A stretch of DNA of 17,941 nt, taken from contig CAZYTP010000054.1 in assembly GCA_964650385.1 (NCBI GenBank), forward strand, positions 1 through 17,941, read 5' to 3'. Positions 7,552-15,462 of this stretch are shown piece after piece. This DNA is from JAUSPI01 sp964650385. Lineage in GTDB: Bacteria > Desulfobacterota > Syntrophia > Syntrophales > JADFWA01. A model generated the notes under the pieces. The model made no database searches. It was not told where the DNA came from and saw nothing but the letters and a program-made list of their open reading frames with translations. Made by a program: the position numbers and the translations under genes. The number at the start of each line of letters is the position of its first letter. The stretch's first letter is position 1.

Positions 7552-9066
7552 CTACTCGGTAATGAATACGGAATCGAACTCGGTCAAGGCATCGGTCATC
7601 TTTTTGTCCAGTTCCGGGCTTAGTATCTTTTTATCATCTATCTCAGTCATAATTTCAGAGTGCTTACTCTTCATAAAACTTGAAAGTTGAATTTCGTATT
7701 CCTTTAACTGTTCAACTTCATATTTGTCCAGGAAGCCTCTGGCCCCCGCAAAGAGAATAATCACCTGTTCCGACAGAAGCAATGGGTGGTACTGAGGTTG
7801 TTTCAATATCTCAACCAATCTGGCTCCCCTTGCCAGCTGAGCCTGTGTTGCCTTGTCGAGATCACTTCCAAACTGGGTGAAAGCCGCCAGCTCTCTGTAT
7901 TGGGCAAGGTCAAGCTTCAGGGTTCCTGCAACCTGTTTCATGGCCTTTACCTGGGCGGCCCCCCCCACTCTCGAGACCGACAGTCCCACATTGATCGCAG
8001 GCCGTACACCGGAGAAGAATAGATCCGGTTCAAGGTAGACCTGACCGTCTGTAATGGAAATGACGTTGGTGGGGATATAAGCGGAAACGTCTCCTGCCTG
8101 GGTCTCAATAATCGGTAGAGCAGTGAGGGAACCACTACCCAAATCTTCGCTCACCCTGGCAGAACGTTCCAAAAGCCTTGAGTGATTATAGAAAATATCT
8201 CCCGGGAATGCCTCACGACCCGGAGGTCTTCTCAGGAGAAGAGATATCTGCCTGTAGGCAACCGCCTGTTTTGAGAGATCATCATAGATAATGAGGGCAT
8301 CCTGTTTATTATCCCGGAAATATTCGCCCATGCTGCATCCGGAGTATGCGGCGATATACTGCAGTGTAGCCGGATCGCTGGCACAGGCCGAAACTACACA
8401 GGTATAATCCATCGCATCATTTTTTCTCAAAGCCTCCACAACCTGAGCCACCGTTGATTTTTTTTGGCCGATGGCAACGTAGATACACTTAACACCAGTA
8501 TCCTTTTGCCTTATTATGGCATCGATACAGACGGCGGTCTTCCCTATCTGTCTGTCACCGATGATGAGCTCCCTCTGTCCTCGTCCGATAGGGGTCATGG
8601 CGTCAACAGCCTTTATCCCCGTATACATCGGTTCATTAACCGGCTGACGCTGGATAACACCGGGAGCGACCATTTCTATTCTTCTAAATTCAGTTGTTTC
8701 AATGGGTCCCTTTCCGTCTATCGGTGCACCGGTTCCATCAACAACTCGTCCCAACACGCCTTCCCCGACAGGAACCTGGGCAATCTTGCCTGTCCTTTTG
8801 ACGATGTCCCCTTCTTTGATGTGCGTATCCTGTCCGAGGATGGCAACACCGACATTATCGGTTTCCAGGTTCAGAACCATTCCTAATAACCCGCCGGGAA
8901 ATTCGAGTAGCTCCATTGCCATTGCGTTCTCCACTCCATAGATTCGCGCAATGCCGTCCCCGACGGACAGGACAGTCCCGGTTTCGCTTACATCAAGTTT
9001 TTTCTCATAATCCTTTATCTGCTTGGAAATTATTTCGCTTATTTCTTCTGCCCTGATTCTTTCCAT
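7552..9066 (-). CDS. atpA: ATP synthase F1 subunit alpha
   Basis: This 504-residue protein is the non-catalytic nucleotide-binding subunit of the F1 hexamer. It has the amphipathic N-terminal helix that contacts delta, the beta-barrel with GDGIARIYG, the P-loop GDRQIGKT at 170-177, the DDLSKQAVAYRQISLLLRRP segment, and the conserved TNVISITDGQ and RPAINVGLSVSRVGGAAQ stretches. The ATG at 9066 directly abuts the atpH stop (TAG at 9067-9069), so translation is probably coupled. The gene is complete and unremarkable. Confidence 0.98.
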   Translation of the reverse strand: MERIRAEEISEIISKQIKDYEKKLDVSETGTVLSVGDGIARIYGVENAMAMELLEFPGGLLGMVLNLETDNVGVAILGQDTHIKEGDIVKRTGKIAQVPVGEGVLGRVVDGTGAPIDGKGPIETTEFRRIEMVAPGVIQRQPVNEPMYTGIKAVDAMTPIGRGQRELIIGDRQIGKTAVCIDAIIRQKDTGVKCIYVAIGQKKSTVAQVVEALRKNDAMDYTCVVSACASDPATLQYIAAYSGCSMGEYFRDNKQDALIIYDDLSKQAVAYRQISLLLRRPPGREAFPGDIFYNHSRLLERSARVSEDLGSGSLTALPIIETQAGDVSAYIPTNVISITDGQVYLEPDLFFSGVRPAINVGLSVSRVGGAAQVKAMKQVAGTLKLDLAQYRELAAFTQFGSDLDKATQAQLARGARLVEILKQPQYHPLLLSEQVIILFAGARGFLDKYEVEQLKEYEIQLSSFMKSKHSEIMTEIDDKKILSPELDKKMTDALTEFDSVFITE

Positions 9067-9624
9067 CTATATATCCTCCCCCAAGAGATTCCTTATGTTG
9101 TTCAATTGAGTCTTTATGCTTCCATCGTAGACAGTATCACCAATCCTTACAACAACACCACCCAGAAGAGTTGAATCATCCTCAATAGTCACATCGACCG
9201 CCTTACCGGTAAGCTCTTCTAATTTGTTCTTAATACTTTCGGATAATTCCGTGGATAAAGGAAAAGCTGTTTTAATGTCAGCCCTTACCTTCTTAAGGGT
9301 GTCGTCAATAAATTCCCGATAACAACTTTCAATGTCGGGAAGGATATCAATCCTCCGCTTATCTACCAGTAGCTTAAGAAAATTAGCAGTCATATCTGAA
9401 ATGTCAAAACTTTTTAACACTTCTTCGATGATAGCCTTTTTGTCGCTCTGGTCAAAAATGGGATTAGCTAAAAATTCCTTCAGGTTTTCGTTTTCCTCAA
9501 GTACAGACGAAAAACTTTTCAATTCACTGTAGTACTTTTCGTAGTTGTCTTCTTCCCTGGCTATATTGAAGAAGGCCTTTGCATAACGCTTTGCGATACC
9601 ACTACCAATCAATTTTTTCACCAC
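9067..9624 (-). CDS. atpH: ATP synthase F1 subunit delta
   Basis: This 185-residue protein is delta (OSCP), which fixes the alpha3beta3 head to the peripheral b/b' stalk. The N-terminal helical domain begins with IAKRYAKAFFNIAREE, the family hallmark, and includes FLANPIFDQSDKK. The C-terminal part carries LLGGVVVRIGDTVYDGSIKT near the end, also a conserved signature. The start is GTG at 9624, with a second GTG immediately after it at 9621; either is possible. It lies 26 bases after atpF and abuts atpA. Confidence 0.95.
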   Translation of the reverse strand: MVKKLIGSGIAKRYAKAFFNIAREEDNYEKYYSELKSFSSVLEENENLKEFLANPIFDQSDKKAIIEEVLKSFDISDMTANFLKLLVDKRRIDILPDIESCYREFIDDTLKKVRADIKTAFPLSTELSESIKNKLEELTGKAVDVTIEDDSTLLGGVVVRIGDTVYDGSIKTQLNNIRNLLGEDI

Positions 9625-9650
9625 CCTATCGTAAGAAAGTTTACACGTGC

Positions 9651-10286
9651 TTAAGTGTCTGTCTGTCCTGAACGAGCTTGCGAAGAAATGCTCTTCAGAT
9701 AATCTTCAACTATATTTTCGTGATCTTTTTCTTTAACGTTCTTTTTGAGAATTTCTTCAGCCATTTGAATGGAAAGTTCAACCGCTTCAATCCTTAATTG
9801 ACTTTTAGCCTTTTTGGTCTCCTGTTCAATTCTGGACTGGGCATCGTCTTTCATTCTCTCAGCAGTTATTTTGGCATTTTCAATAATCTTTTCCTTTTCT
9901 GCCAATCCCTGTGCCCGTATCATTTCAGAGATTTCGTTAATCTCTTCCGTAGCCTTGTCCAGTTTAGAGGAGTACTCTTTAAATTTCTTTTCAGCTTCCT
10001 CCTTTGCGGCCATTGCTTCTTCCAGAGAAAGTTTGATGTCCGCCCGCCTGCCGGAGAAAAATTCCTTTATCCTGTCTTTAAACAGCCAGTAACCAAGTCC
10101 GACGAATATAACAAAGTTTAAAACTCTCCATCCAAAGTCAAGCAATTGTCCTCCATGATCGGAGCCTTCACCAGACCCTCCTGAAGCGTAAACTATTGAG
10201 GAAGTTACAATCAGAATCACCAAAGCGGGTAGCAAGGAACGTACGAAAGATCGCTTATACAGATTTGTTGAAAACAATTCTTTCAT
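9651..10286 (-). CDS. atpF: ATP synthase Fo subunit b (peripheral stalk)
   Basis: This 211-residue protein opens with a hydrophobic signal-like stretch (about 15-33, ending VYASGGSGEG). A second membrane helix follows (VLNFVIFVGLGYWLF, about 54-68). A long charged helix then runs to the end, with EEAMAAKEEAEKKFKEYSSK typical of the b coiled coil. The extra N-terminal segment makes it longer than E. coli b (156); such leaders are common in delta-proteobacterial b subunits. Its ATG overlaps the stop of the preceding b' gene in the pattern ATGA. It forms the heterodimeric stator with b'. Confidence 0.93.
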   Translation of the reverse strand: MKELFSTNLYKRSFVRSLLPALVILIVTSSIVYASGGSGEGSDHGGQLLDFGWRVLNFVIFVGLGYWLFKDRIKEFFSGRRADIKLSLEEAMAAKEEAEKKFKEYSSKLDKATEEINEISEMIRAQGLAEKEKIIENAKITAERMKDDAQSRIEQETKKAKSQLRIEAVELSIQMAEEILKKNVKEKDHENIVEDYLKSISSQARSGQTDT

Positions 10287-10711
10287 TGAATGCTCCTTCC
10301 CAATACTTTTTCGGCAATCTCAATCGATGTATTCCGGGATTGTTTTCTCAAGAAATCTCTCGCCTTGTCCATTTCCTTTTCTATCTCTCCATGAAGTTCT
10401 TGAATCATCTGTGAGATTTTACCTTTTGCTTCCTCGATTATTTTTCCGCCTACTTCAGATCCCGCCTGCTCTATTTCATTCTTCTGACCAATTGCTTCGA
10501 GCCTTGCCTGGCGAACCTGTTCCTCGTATTCAGCCATTTTTTGTTCAATGGTCTGATTGAGTTTCTTTACTTCTTCATCAGAGTCTTGAAGCTGCTGATC
10601 CCTCTTGTCCATTATTTTCAGGATTGATTTATAGAGGAAGATATTCAATAAGAAAATCAGGAAGAGGAAATTAAACATTTGAATCAAGATCGTATAATCA
10701 AGGTTTACCAT
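10283..10711 (-). CDS. atpF': ATP synthase Fo subunit b' (second b-type subunit)
   Basis: This protein of 142 residues has one N-terminal membrane helix (IQMFNFLFLIFLLNIFLYKS) and a long alpha-helical coiled coil with the MDKRDQQLQDSDEEVKKLNQ segment. I chose ATG at 10711 because GAGG lies 9 bases upstream. A TTG two codons earlier (10717) is possible but too close to that site. It is the first gene of the operon, so b/b' is a heterodimeric stator as in photosynthetic bacteria and many Desulfobacterota. The genes for a and c are absent here and should lie elsewhere. Confidence 0.92.
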   Translation of the reverse strand: MVNLDYTILIQMFNFLFLIFLLNIFLYKSILKIMDKRDQQLQDSDEEVKKLNQTIEQKMAEYEEQVRQARLEAIGQKNEIEQAGSEVGGKIIEEAKGKISQMIQELHGEIEKEMDKARDFLRKQSRNTSIEIAEKVLGRSIQ

Positions 10712-10987
10712 TGCCAATTACCTCATTAGCAAGTTAGAAATTGTTTTCTGCGTTTTTCTGGCAGAAAATAATTTCGTTAACGCACTTATCCCGTTTATAG
10801 GGGTTAGGAAGATCCTTAAATTAAAAACCGAAAAACCGAGCAAATAAAGATTGACCCGGTTAAACTAAACTAATACCACCTTAAAATAACGGCTTGCAAA
10901 TATCCGTAAGATATATTTTGATGTCCAAATTCTTTGCGTATCCACACTAGGAACACCCTTCATAACCTCTAAGTTAAAACAGCGGTT

Positions 10988-11016
10988 TCTTAATCACAAC
11001 TCTCGATAATTGTCAA
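10988..11016 (-). promoter_or_regulatory. Candidate promoter of the ATP synthase operon
   Basis: On the minus strand a perfect TTGACA (11016-11011) is followed after 17 bases by TTAAGA (10993-10988), a poor -10 match. The untranslated leader would be about 275 bases, which is long, so another promoter nearer to 10711 is possible. Confidence 0.35.
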
Positions 11017-11174
11017 GTTTTTTTTGTTTTAACCGGATGCGAAAGCGGGCAATCTGTTGTGAACTGTAAGTTAATTCTTTCTTTCCGGGGGGAAACAAAT
11101 ACGGTTTGCTAAAACAGCGGTGAGCCTAACATGATGACATTATGGTGAACAGGAATAACTTTGCAATAAAAGTA

Positions 11175-11203
11175 TTGACTAAATTTTTTGACACGGATAT
11201 GGT
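11175..11203 (+). promoter_or_regulatory. Probable promoter of tpiA-secG
   Basis: TTGACT (11175-11180) and TATGGT (11198-11203) are separated by 17 bases, 39 bases before the tpiA start. A second TTGACA at 11188-11193 lacks a fitting -10. Confidence 0.5.
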
Positions 11204-11242
11204 TGAGCGAACAGAATCGACACCTTCTTTGGAGACTGTGAA

Positions 11243-11992
11243 ATGAGAAAACCCTGTATTGTTGCAAACTGGAAAATGCATAAAACGGTCAAGGAATCTG
11301 TCGATTTTGCACATCAGCTGACCGGCGAAATTTCCGAATCTGCTGACAGCGATGTTGTACTTGCTCCGCCATTTACGTCACTTTATCCTGTAGCGGAAGT
11401 GTTGAGGGAATCTGCCATTCATCTTTGTGCCCAGAATCTTCACTGGGATGAAAAAGGGGCTTATACGGGTGAAGTGTCTGCCGGGATGTTGGTTGATGTG
11501 GGCTGTAGGTATGTTATAATAGGCCACTCTGAACGCCGGGCTCTTTTTAATGAGAGCGATGGAGATATAAATCGGAAGATAAAAATTGCCCTGAAGTTCA
11601 ACCTGAGGCCAATATTCTGCATAGGGGAAACGTCGGATGAGAGGGAATCAGGAAAGACGTTTTCGGTTATTCAAAAACAGCTGAAAGAGGGATTGATTGA
11701 TCTTGCATCTGATGATATAAGGCAGATAATTATCGCTTATGAACCGGTTTGGGCTATTGGTACGGGTAGGACGGCTACACCTAATCAGGCCGGGGAAGTA
11801 CACAGTTTTATTCGAAACATGATAACAGAGATTCATGGGACAGATGTTTCCGGGAAGACGATGATCCTTTACGGGGGAAGCGTCAATCCGGATAATATGG
11901 CTGACCTTATGAGTCAGCCGGATATAGATGGTGCCCTTGTTGGAGGGGCAAGTCTGGATGTTGAAAAATTTATTAAGGTCGTAAAATTCTAA
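11243..11992 (+). CDS. tpiA: Triosephosphate isomerase
   Basis: This 249-residue TIM-barrel enzyme interconverts dihydroxyacetone phosphate and glyceraldehyde 3-phosphate in glycolysis and gluconeogenesis. The catalytic set is intact: Asn9, Lys11 and His13 in ANWKMHK, the electrophilic His95 in IIGHSERR, and the base Glu167 in AYEPVWAIGTG, with the flexible loop at about 168-175. The phosphate-binding GGSVNP and GALVGGASL segments close the barrel. GGAG lies 8 bases before ATG. secG follows after 26 bases, an arrangement common in Desulfobacterota and other bacteria. Confidence 0.98.
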   Translation: MRKPCIVANWKMHKTVKESVDFAHQLTGEISESADSDVVLAPPFTSLYPVAEVLRESAIHLCAQNLHWDEKGAYTGEVSAGMLVDVGCRYVIIGHSERRALFNESDGDINRKIKIALKFNLRPIFCIGETSDERESGKTFSVIQKQLKEGLIDLASDDIRQIIIAYEPVWAIGTGRTATPNQAGEVHSFIRNMITEIHGTDVSGKTMILYGGSVNPDNMADLMSQPDIDGALVGGASLDVEKFIKVVKF

Positions 11993-12018
11993 TCTAAAGA
12001 TAAAGAGGTATTCCTAAA

Positions 12019-12351
12019 TTGTATGTATTTTTAGCTGTTGTGCATGTTGTTGCATGCATAATGTTGATTCTCATTGTTCTCCTTCAGAGAGGAAGAGGGG
12101 CGGACATGGGAGCTGTATTCGGTGGTGGATCAAGTCAGACTATTTTCGGAAGCAGTGGTCCGGGAACATTCCTTGGAAAAGTGACAGCCGTCATTGCCGC
12201 GGTTTTTATGATAACGTCTCTATGGCTTGCTTACTCCGCTACTCACAAGGGTTCAGTTATGGAGGGGGCTGCCGGCAGGCCGGCAGTTGAGCAAACGGTG
12301 CCAAGTGATCAAGGTACCACTGGAAATACCCCTCAGAACACAAAGCAATAG
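12019..12351 (+). CDS. secG: Protein-export membrane protein SecG
   Basis: This 110-residue subunit of the SecYEG translocon has two membrane helices (about 2-20 and 52-70). They are separated by the signature VLLQRGRGADMGAVFGGGSS and the QTIFGSSGPGTFLGK stretch. A polar tail rich in Gly, Thr and Gln follows. The start is TTG at 12019, preceded by GAGG (12005-12008); no ATG precedes the first helix. It is downstream of tpiA and just upstream of tRNA-Leu, likely in one transcript. Confidence 0.95.
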   Translation: MYVFLAVVHVVACIMLILIVLLQRGRGADMGAVFGGGSSQTIFGSSGPGTFLGKVTAVIAAVFMITSLWLAYSATHKGSVMEGAAGRPAVEQTVPSDQGTTGNTPQNTKQ

Positions 12352-12386
12352 TAGCTCGGGGGTCCGCTCCCGATACTCCGTATCGT

Positions 12387-12473
12387 GCCGAAGTGGTGGA
12401 ATATGGTAGACACGCTATCTTGAGGGGGTAGTGGGTTACGCCCGTCCCGGTTCAAGTCCGGGCTTCGGCACCA
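12387..12473 (+). tRNA. tRNA-Leu (anticodon GAG)
   Basis: This 87-base class II tRNA has its CCA encoded. The acceptor GCCGAAG pairs with CTTCGGC, and the anticodon stem CTATC/GGTAG closes the loop TTGAGGG with anticodon GAG. A long variable arm (TGGGTTACGCCCG) and the T-arm CCCGG-TTCAAGT-CCGGG follow. It reads CUC and CUU codons. Confidence 0.96.
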
Positions 12474-12487
12474 TAAGAAAAATTAAT

Positions 12488-12520
12488 GGGTTAACCTAAT
12501 GATGGTTAGCCCTTTTATTT
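12488..12520 (+). terminator. Intrinsic terminator after tRNA-Leu
   Basis: GGGTTAACC and GGTTAGCCC form nine pairs (one G-T) around a 7-base loop, followed by TTTTATTT. It would end the tpiA-secG-tRNA transcript. Confidence 0.85.
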
Positions 12521-12549
12521 TGACCGGGAGCACACCCGCAAGCCCCGCC
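12521..12549 (+). repeat. Dispersed 29-bp repeat, copy A
   Basis: This segment, TGACCGGGAGCACACCCGCA plus AGCCCCGCC, matches 15184-15212 with 2 differences in 29 bases. It begins right after the tRNA-Leu terminator T-run. Copy A lacks the closing GC hairpin seen in copy B, so it may be a truncated element. Confidence 0.75.
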
Positions 12550-12658
12550 TTAACAGTCTCAAATTTTTACCTGGTTTTTCCTTGCGTCTATGGTTTTTAT
12601 TATCTACAATTCTCATTGGTTTCCACAAATCACAACTTGCTCGAAAAAGGAAAATCTT

Positions 12659-13948
12659 ATGAAAAAGATGACACATTGTTATACATTTTTCATTATTACT
12701 ATCATCGTTGCCTTTCTCTTTTGCTCATGTGCAGCCATGCAGACTTCGGAGAAAACCGAAACACCCAAGAAGCTCTATGTTGAAGCGACAGTGCAAAACA
12801 TCTCAGGAGATGAAATTGTCTTAATGCTGCATTTGCCCGAATTCAAAAAGTCGGCAGATCCGTTTATCGGCGAGATAGCTCAACAGGTTATTAGAAAGGG
12901 GCTTTTCATCGAAGGGCTGACAACAGAAATTGAAGGCACACCGGTGGTCGTGAAAGAGGTACATGGAAATATCGTCAAAGCTTTGCTGAAAAAGCCCATG
13001 TCCTATCCTGTCGGTTCCAGGGTAAATTTGAAAATTCCCCAAAAGACGATCGCAATTGTGGATTTCGAAGTAATTCGAGGCAAACAAAAAGAAGCGGGGA
13101 GGGTTACACTTGAAAAATTGACATCTGCGCTAATTGATTCCGGTCATTTCAACGTTGTTGAGAGGGCAAAGCTGAAAACAATCATTGATGAGCTGAAATT
13201 AAGCATGACGGGCCTTATGAGCAAGTCGTCTATGGATAAGGTTGGCCAGCTCCAAATGGCAGACCTGATACTGACAGGAACACTGGCAGAGATGAGGGGG
13301 AAATGGGATATAAACCTGAGGCTTTTGAATGTCAGGACAGGGCAGGCCATGGCCGCAATGACAATGCAGACAAAACTGTTCAGACCTTCGGAGATGAGAG
13401 ACTCCGGACCATTGAATGCGGATTTTGAATTGGACGTCGTCGATCCTTCGTGGAATACGGGCTATAAAAGAAAAGGTGATTTTCGTGTCGGTCTGGCTAC
13501 TACCGAGGGAGCTGAAGGTTCCAGACAATCTCTGGAATTACAGTTTAATTTTAAAAAGAGATCTGACAGGGTCTTTGCCAGAGCAGAAAACAGGAGGAAA
13601 AGAGACCTCTATTTATACAGTGGAGTGGAGTTTTACGTTAAGTCAACTCAGTTGCTGACCGGTCAGGTTTTGATTGTAACATCAAACCCGGATAATCCTA
13701 ATATTATGGATGCATGGGCAGGAAATTTTGATACGGATACACAGTGGAAAAAAGTAAGAATACCATTTGACAGTTTAACGGTTGGAAGGGGATGGATAAA
13801 GAAAGGCGCTGAAAAGTACGGCGCAAAATATGGAGATCAGATACTGCGTCTTGACCGTGTTGAATTTGTATCAATAGGCCTTTTCAGTTTGAATAACCTT
13901 CCGGTAAGAGGGAGAATGTGGATAGACGAGATTCGCTTTTATCAGTAA
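12659..13948 (+). CDS. Lipoprotein with CsgG-like domain and C-terminal CIA30/CBM-like beta-sandwich
   Basis: The product is 429 residues. ATG at 12659 follows an AAGGAAAA site and gives a lipoprotein signal (hydrophobic core about 9-21, lipobox LFCSC with Cys24 as the likely lipid site). The frame is open further upstream, but a start there would bury the signal. Residues about 38-127 form an unidentified beta-rich part. Residues about 128-240 (KTIAIVDFEV, FNVVERAKLKTIIDELK, ADLILTGTLAE, RLLNVRTGQ) resemble the CsgG/curli-assembly and penicillin-binding-protein activator LpoB fold. Residues about 250-429 (LELQFNF, WKKVRIPFDSLT, VEFVSIGLFS, GRMWIDEIRFY) resemble galactose-binding-like CIA30/CBM11 domains. 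The likely place is the periplasmic face of a membrane, with a role in envelope assembly or polysaccharide contact. That function is inference. It is followed 17 bases later by a hydrolase gene. Confidence 0.75.
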   Translation: MKKMTHCYTFFIITIIVAFLFCSCAAMQTSEKTETPKKLYVEATVQNISGDEIVLMLHLPEFKKSADPFIGEIAQQVIRKGLFIEGLTTEIEGTPVVVKEVHGNIVKALLKKPMSYPVGSRVNLKIPQKTIAIVDFEVIRGKQKEAGRVTLEKLTSALIDSGHFNVVERAKLKTIIDELKLSMTGLMSKSSMDKVGQLQMADLILTGTLAEMRGKWDINLRLLNVRTGQAMAAMTMQTKLFRPSEMRDSGPLNADFELDVVDPSWNTGYKRKGDFRVGLATTEGAEGSRQSLELQFNFKKRSDRVFARAENRRKRDLYLYSGVEFYVKSTQLLTGQVLIVTSNPDNPNIMDAWAGNFDTDTQWKKVRIPFDSLTVGRGWIKKGAEKYGAKYGDQILRLDRVEFVSIGLFSLNNLPVRGRMWIDEIRFYQ

Positions 13949-13965
13949 AATGAGGAACGTAAATA

Positions 13966-15186
13966 ATGGGGTCAGAAACAGAGCGGAGCAAGACGAGAGT
14001 AAAAGGTTTCAGTGATGCCGAGATGGATTTTCAGCTTATTCGTCAACTTGGATCAACTGCTTACGGTGGGGCATCTGTTGGCGAGTGTCTGGCTATTGCA
14101 GAACGTATCAGAGACGGCATTCCATCAAGCTGGGTAGAAGAATTTGCAAAGCTGGCACAGATACAGAAGACAGATGCCGATGAGAGAGCCGTAAAAGGTC
14201 ACAGGGTCAGTGCACGCGAGCAGTATTTAAAAGCATGTAACTCCTACCGTGCCGCTGAATATTACACAAATTACCGGGACCCCGTGCACAGAGAACTGGG
14301 CATTAAAAGCCGAGAATGCTTTGCGGAAGCAATGAAGTTTGCCGATCATACGTTTGAATCGGAAGATCTCCCCTTTAAAAATATTACTCTACCCGTATAC
14401 TTTATGTCTCCGTCAAAAGATGGCAAGAAACGTAAAACTCTTATGATCGTCAGTGGTTTTGATGGTACCACGGAAGAAGAGTATCTTCAGACGGGCTATG
14501 CCGCCCTGAAACGAGGGTTCAACATCATTTTCTTCGCCGGACCCGGACAGATGGATACCCTCCGGTTTCACCCAGATACGTTTTTTGGACCGGATTTTGA
14601 AAACCCTGTCGGCGCGGTGCTCGACTATGCGACCGGCAGGAACGATGTGGACACCGAACGGATAGCGCTTTTGGGCATAAGCTTTGGCGGATACTTTGCG
14701 ACTCGCGCTGCGTCCCGTGAGCCTCGAATAAAAGCGCTTGTAGCCAATTCTCCGATAATTGATCTCCACAAATACATGATTGGTTTCGTTGGCCTTGATC
14801 CGGCAGAGATGCCAGACGATGAAGACTTTAGACCTCAGGATTTACCGGAAATCCCTGAGGAGATGATGCCAATCCAGATGAAGGAGCTTGCCGGGAACCT
14901 GATGGGCCGCTTCGGCCAGCCATCATTCAAGAAGATGTTCCAATATATGCGTCAATTCACTGTTGGAGAAGCTCTGAAAGATATTTCATGTCCATGTTTC
15001 GCGATGGTCGGGATCGGCGAGGGGGTAGAGCCGCAAAGACAGTTCAAAGTCTTCTGTGATGGAGTTTCCGGCCCGGTTGCATCCCATCTTTTTACTCAGG
15101 AAGAAGGAGCCGATTCTCACTGCCAGGTAGGCAATTTGTCTTTTGCAAATGCAGTCTACTTAGACTGGCTGGATGAGCTTTTTTGA
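13966..15186 (+). CDS. Alpha/beta hydrolase (FrsA / DHPON hydrolase-like)
   Basis: This 406-residue protein has no signal peptide. A helical N-terminal part (about 1-130) precedes an alpha/beta-hydrolase core. The core has the oxyanion-hole strand IVSGFDGT (161-168), GPGQMD (192-197), the nucleophile elbow LGISFGG with Ser239, and a likely catalytic His385 in ADSHCQVGN. The acid is not obvious: where the family usually has Asp, this protein reads GEGVEP (351-356), so a glutamate may serve. The layout of a helical cap before the core resembles FrsA-like esterases and 2,6-dihydroxypseudooxynicotine hydrolase, which cleave C-C or ester bonds. The substrate is unknown. GAGGA lies about 10 bases before ATG, and the gene probably shares a transcript with the lipoprotein. 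Its stop codon is the first three bases of repeat copy B. Confidence 0.8.
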   Translation: MGSETERSKTRVKGFSDAEMDFQLIRQLGSTAYGGASVGECLAIAERIRDGIPSSWVEEFAKLAQIQKTDADERAVKGHRVSAREQYLKACNSYRAAEYYTNYRDPVHRELGIKSRECFAEAMKFADHTFESEDLPFKNITLPVYFMSPSKDGKKRKTLMIVSGFDGTTEEEYLQTGYAALKRGFNIIFFAGPGQMDTLRFHPDTFFGPDFENPVGAVLDYATGRNDVDTERIALLGISFGGYFATRAASREPRIKALVANSPIIDLHKYMIGFVGLDPAEMPDDEDFRPQDLPEIPEEMMPIQMKELAGNLMGRFGQPSFKKMFQYMRQFTVGEALKDISCPCFAMVGIGEGVEPQRQFKVFCDGVSGPVASHLFTQEEGADSHCQVGNLSFANAVYLDWLDELF

Positions 15187-15229
15187 CTGGGAGCGCACCC
15201 GCAAGCCCCGCCCTGTGAGCGGGGAGCTT
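15184..15229 (+). repeat. Dispersed repeat, copy B, with GC-rich hairpin
   Basis: The first 29 bases (15184-15212) match copy A at 12521 with 2 differences. Downstream, CCCCGC (15206-15211) pairs with GCGGGG (15219-15224) around CCTGTGA. The tail GGGGAGCTTCA is shared with the hairpin at 2964-2993. The element begins at the hydrolase stop codon and may act as its terminator, although no T-run follows. Confidence 0.7.
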
Positions 15230-15310
15230 CACATTATGAGCGTTATGCAAATATAAAGACAACATATACTTGAACTGAACAGCGAGCGCATTATTCTTCG
15301 AATTACTTCG

Positions 15311-15334
15311 TTCCCCGCAGCTTGCTGCGGGGAA
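15311..15334. repeat. 10-bp perfect inverted repeat hairpin
   Basis: TTCCCCGCAG and CTGCGGGGAA enclose CTTG. It resembles, but does not equal, the GC hairpins at 2964 and 15206. It may be another palindromic repeat unit or a terminator for the hydrolase transcript. Confidence 0.65.
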
Positions 15335-15462
15335 TCTCCAATCGTAACTGGCCTGATTAATAAGAGATATTCGGAACTGACTGTAATTATGGCACATATT
15401 AACTGCATGAATCATATGCAATCTGGTGTTAATTGGAGATAATAAGGTATTTACAGGTTTTA

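Larger units (their letters stand above)
10712..11242. other. Divergent intergenic region between the atp operon and tpiA
   Basis: No convincing gene is present. It holds a candidate atp promoter, the tpiA promoter, and a 12-bp direct repeat TAAAACAGCGGT at 10975-10986 and 11110-11121. The stretch is AT-rich with an 8-T run at 11018-11025. A 34-codon frame touching tpiA is listed among rejected items. Confidence 0.7.

Noticed and set aside
11142..11246. A 34-codon frame starting ATG 11142 whose TGA overlaps the tpiA ATG.
   Set aside because: It spans the tpiA promoter, has no clear ribosome site and no recognisable composition or motif. The overlap is probably chance.
12499..12783. Plus-strand frame of 94 codons overlapping the terminator, repeat A and the lipoprotein start.
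   Set aside because: It begins within the tRNA-Leu terminator and is out of frame with the lipoprotein signal peptide, which has its own ribosome site.
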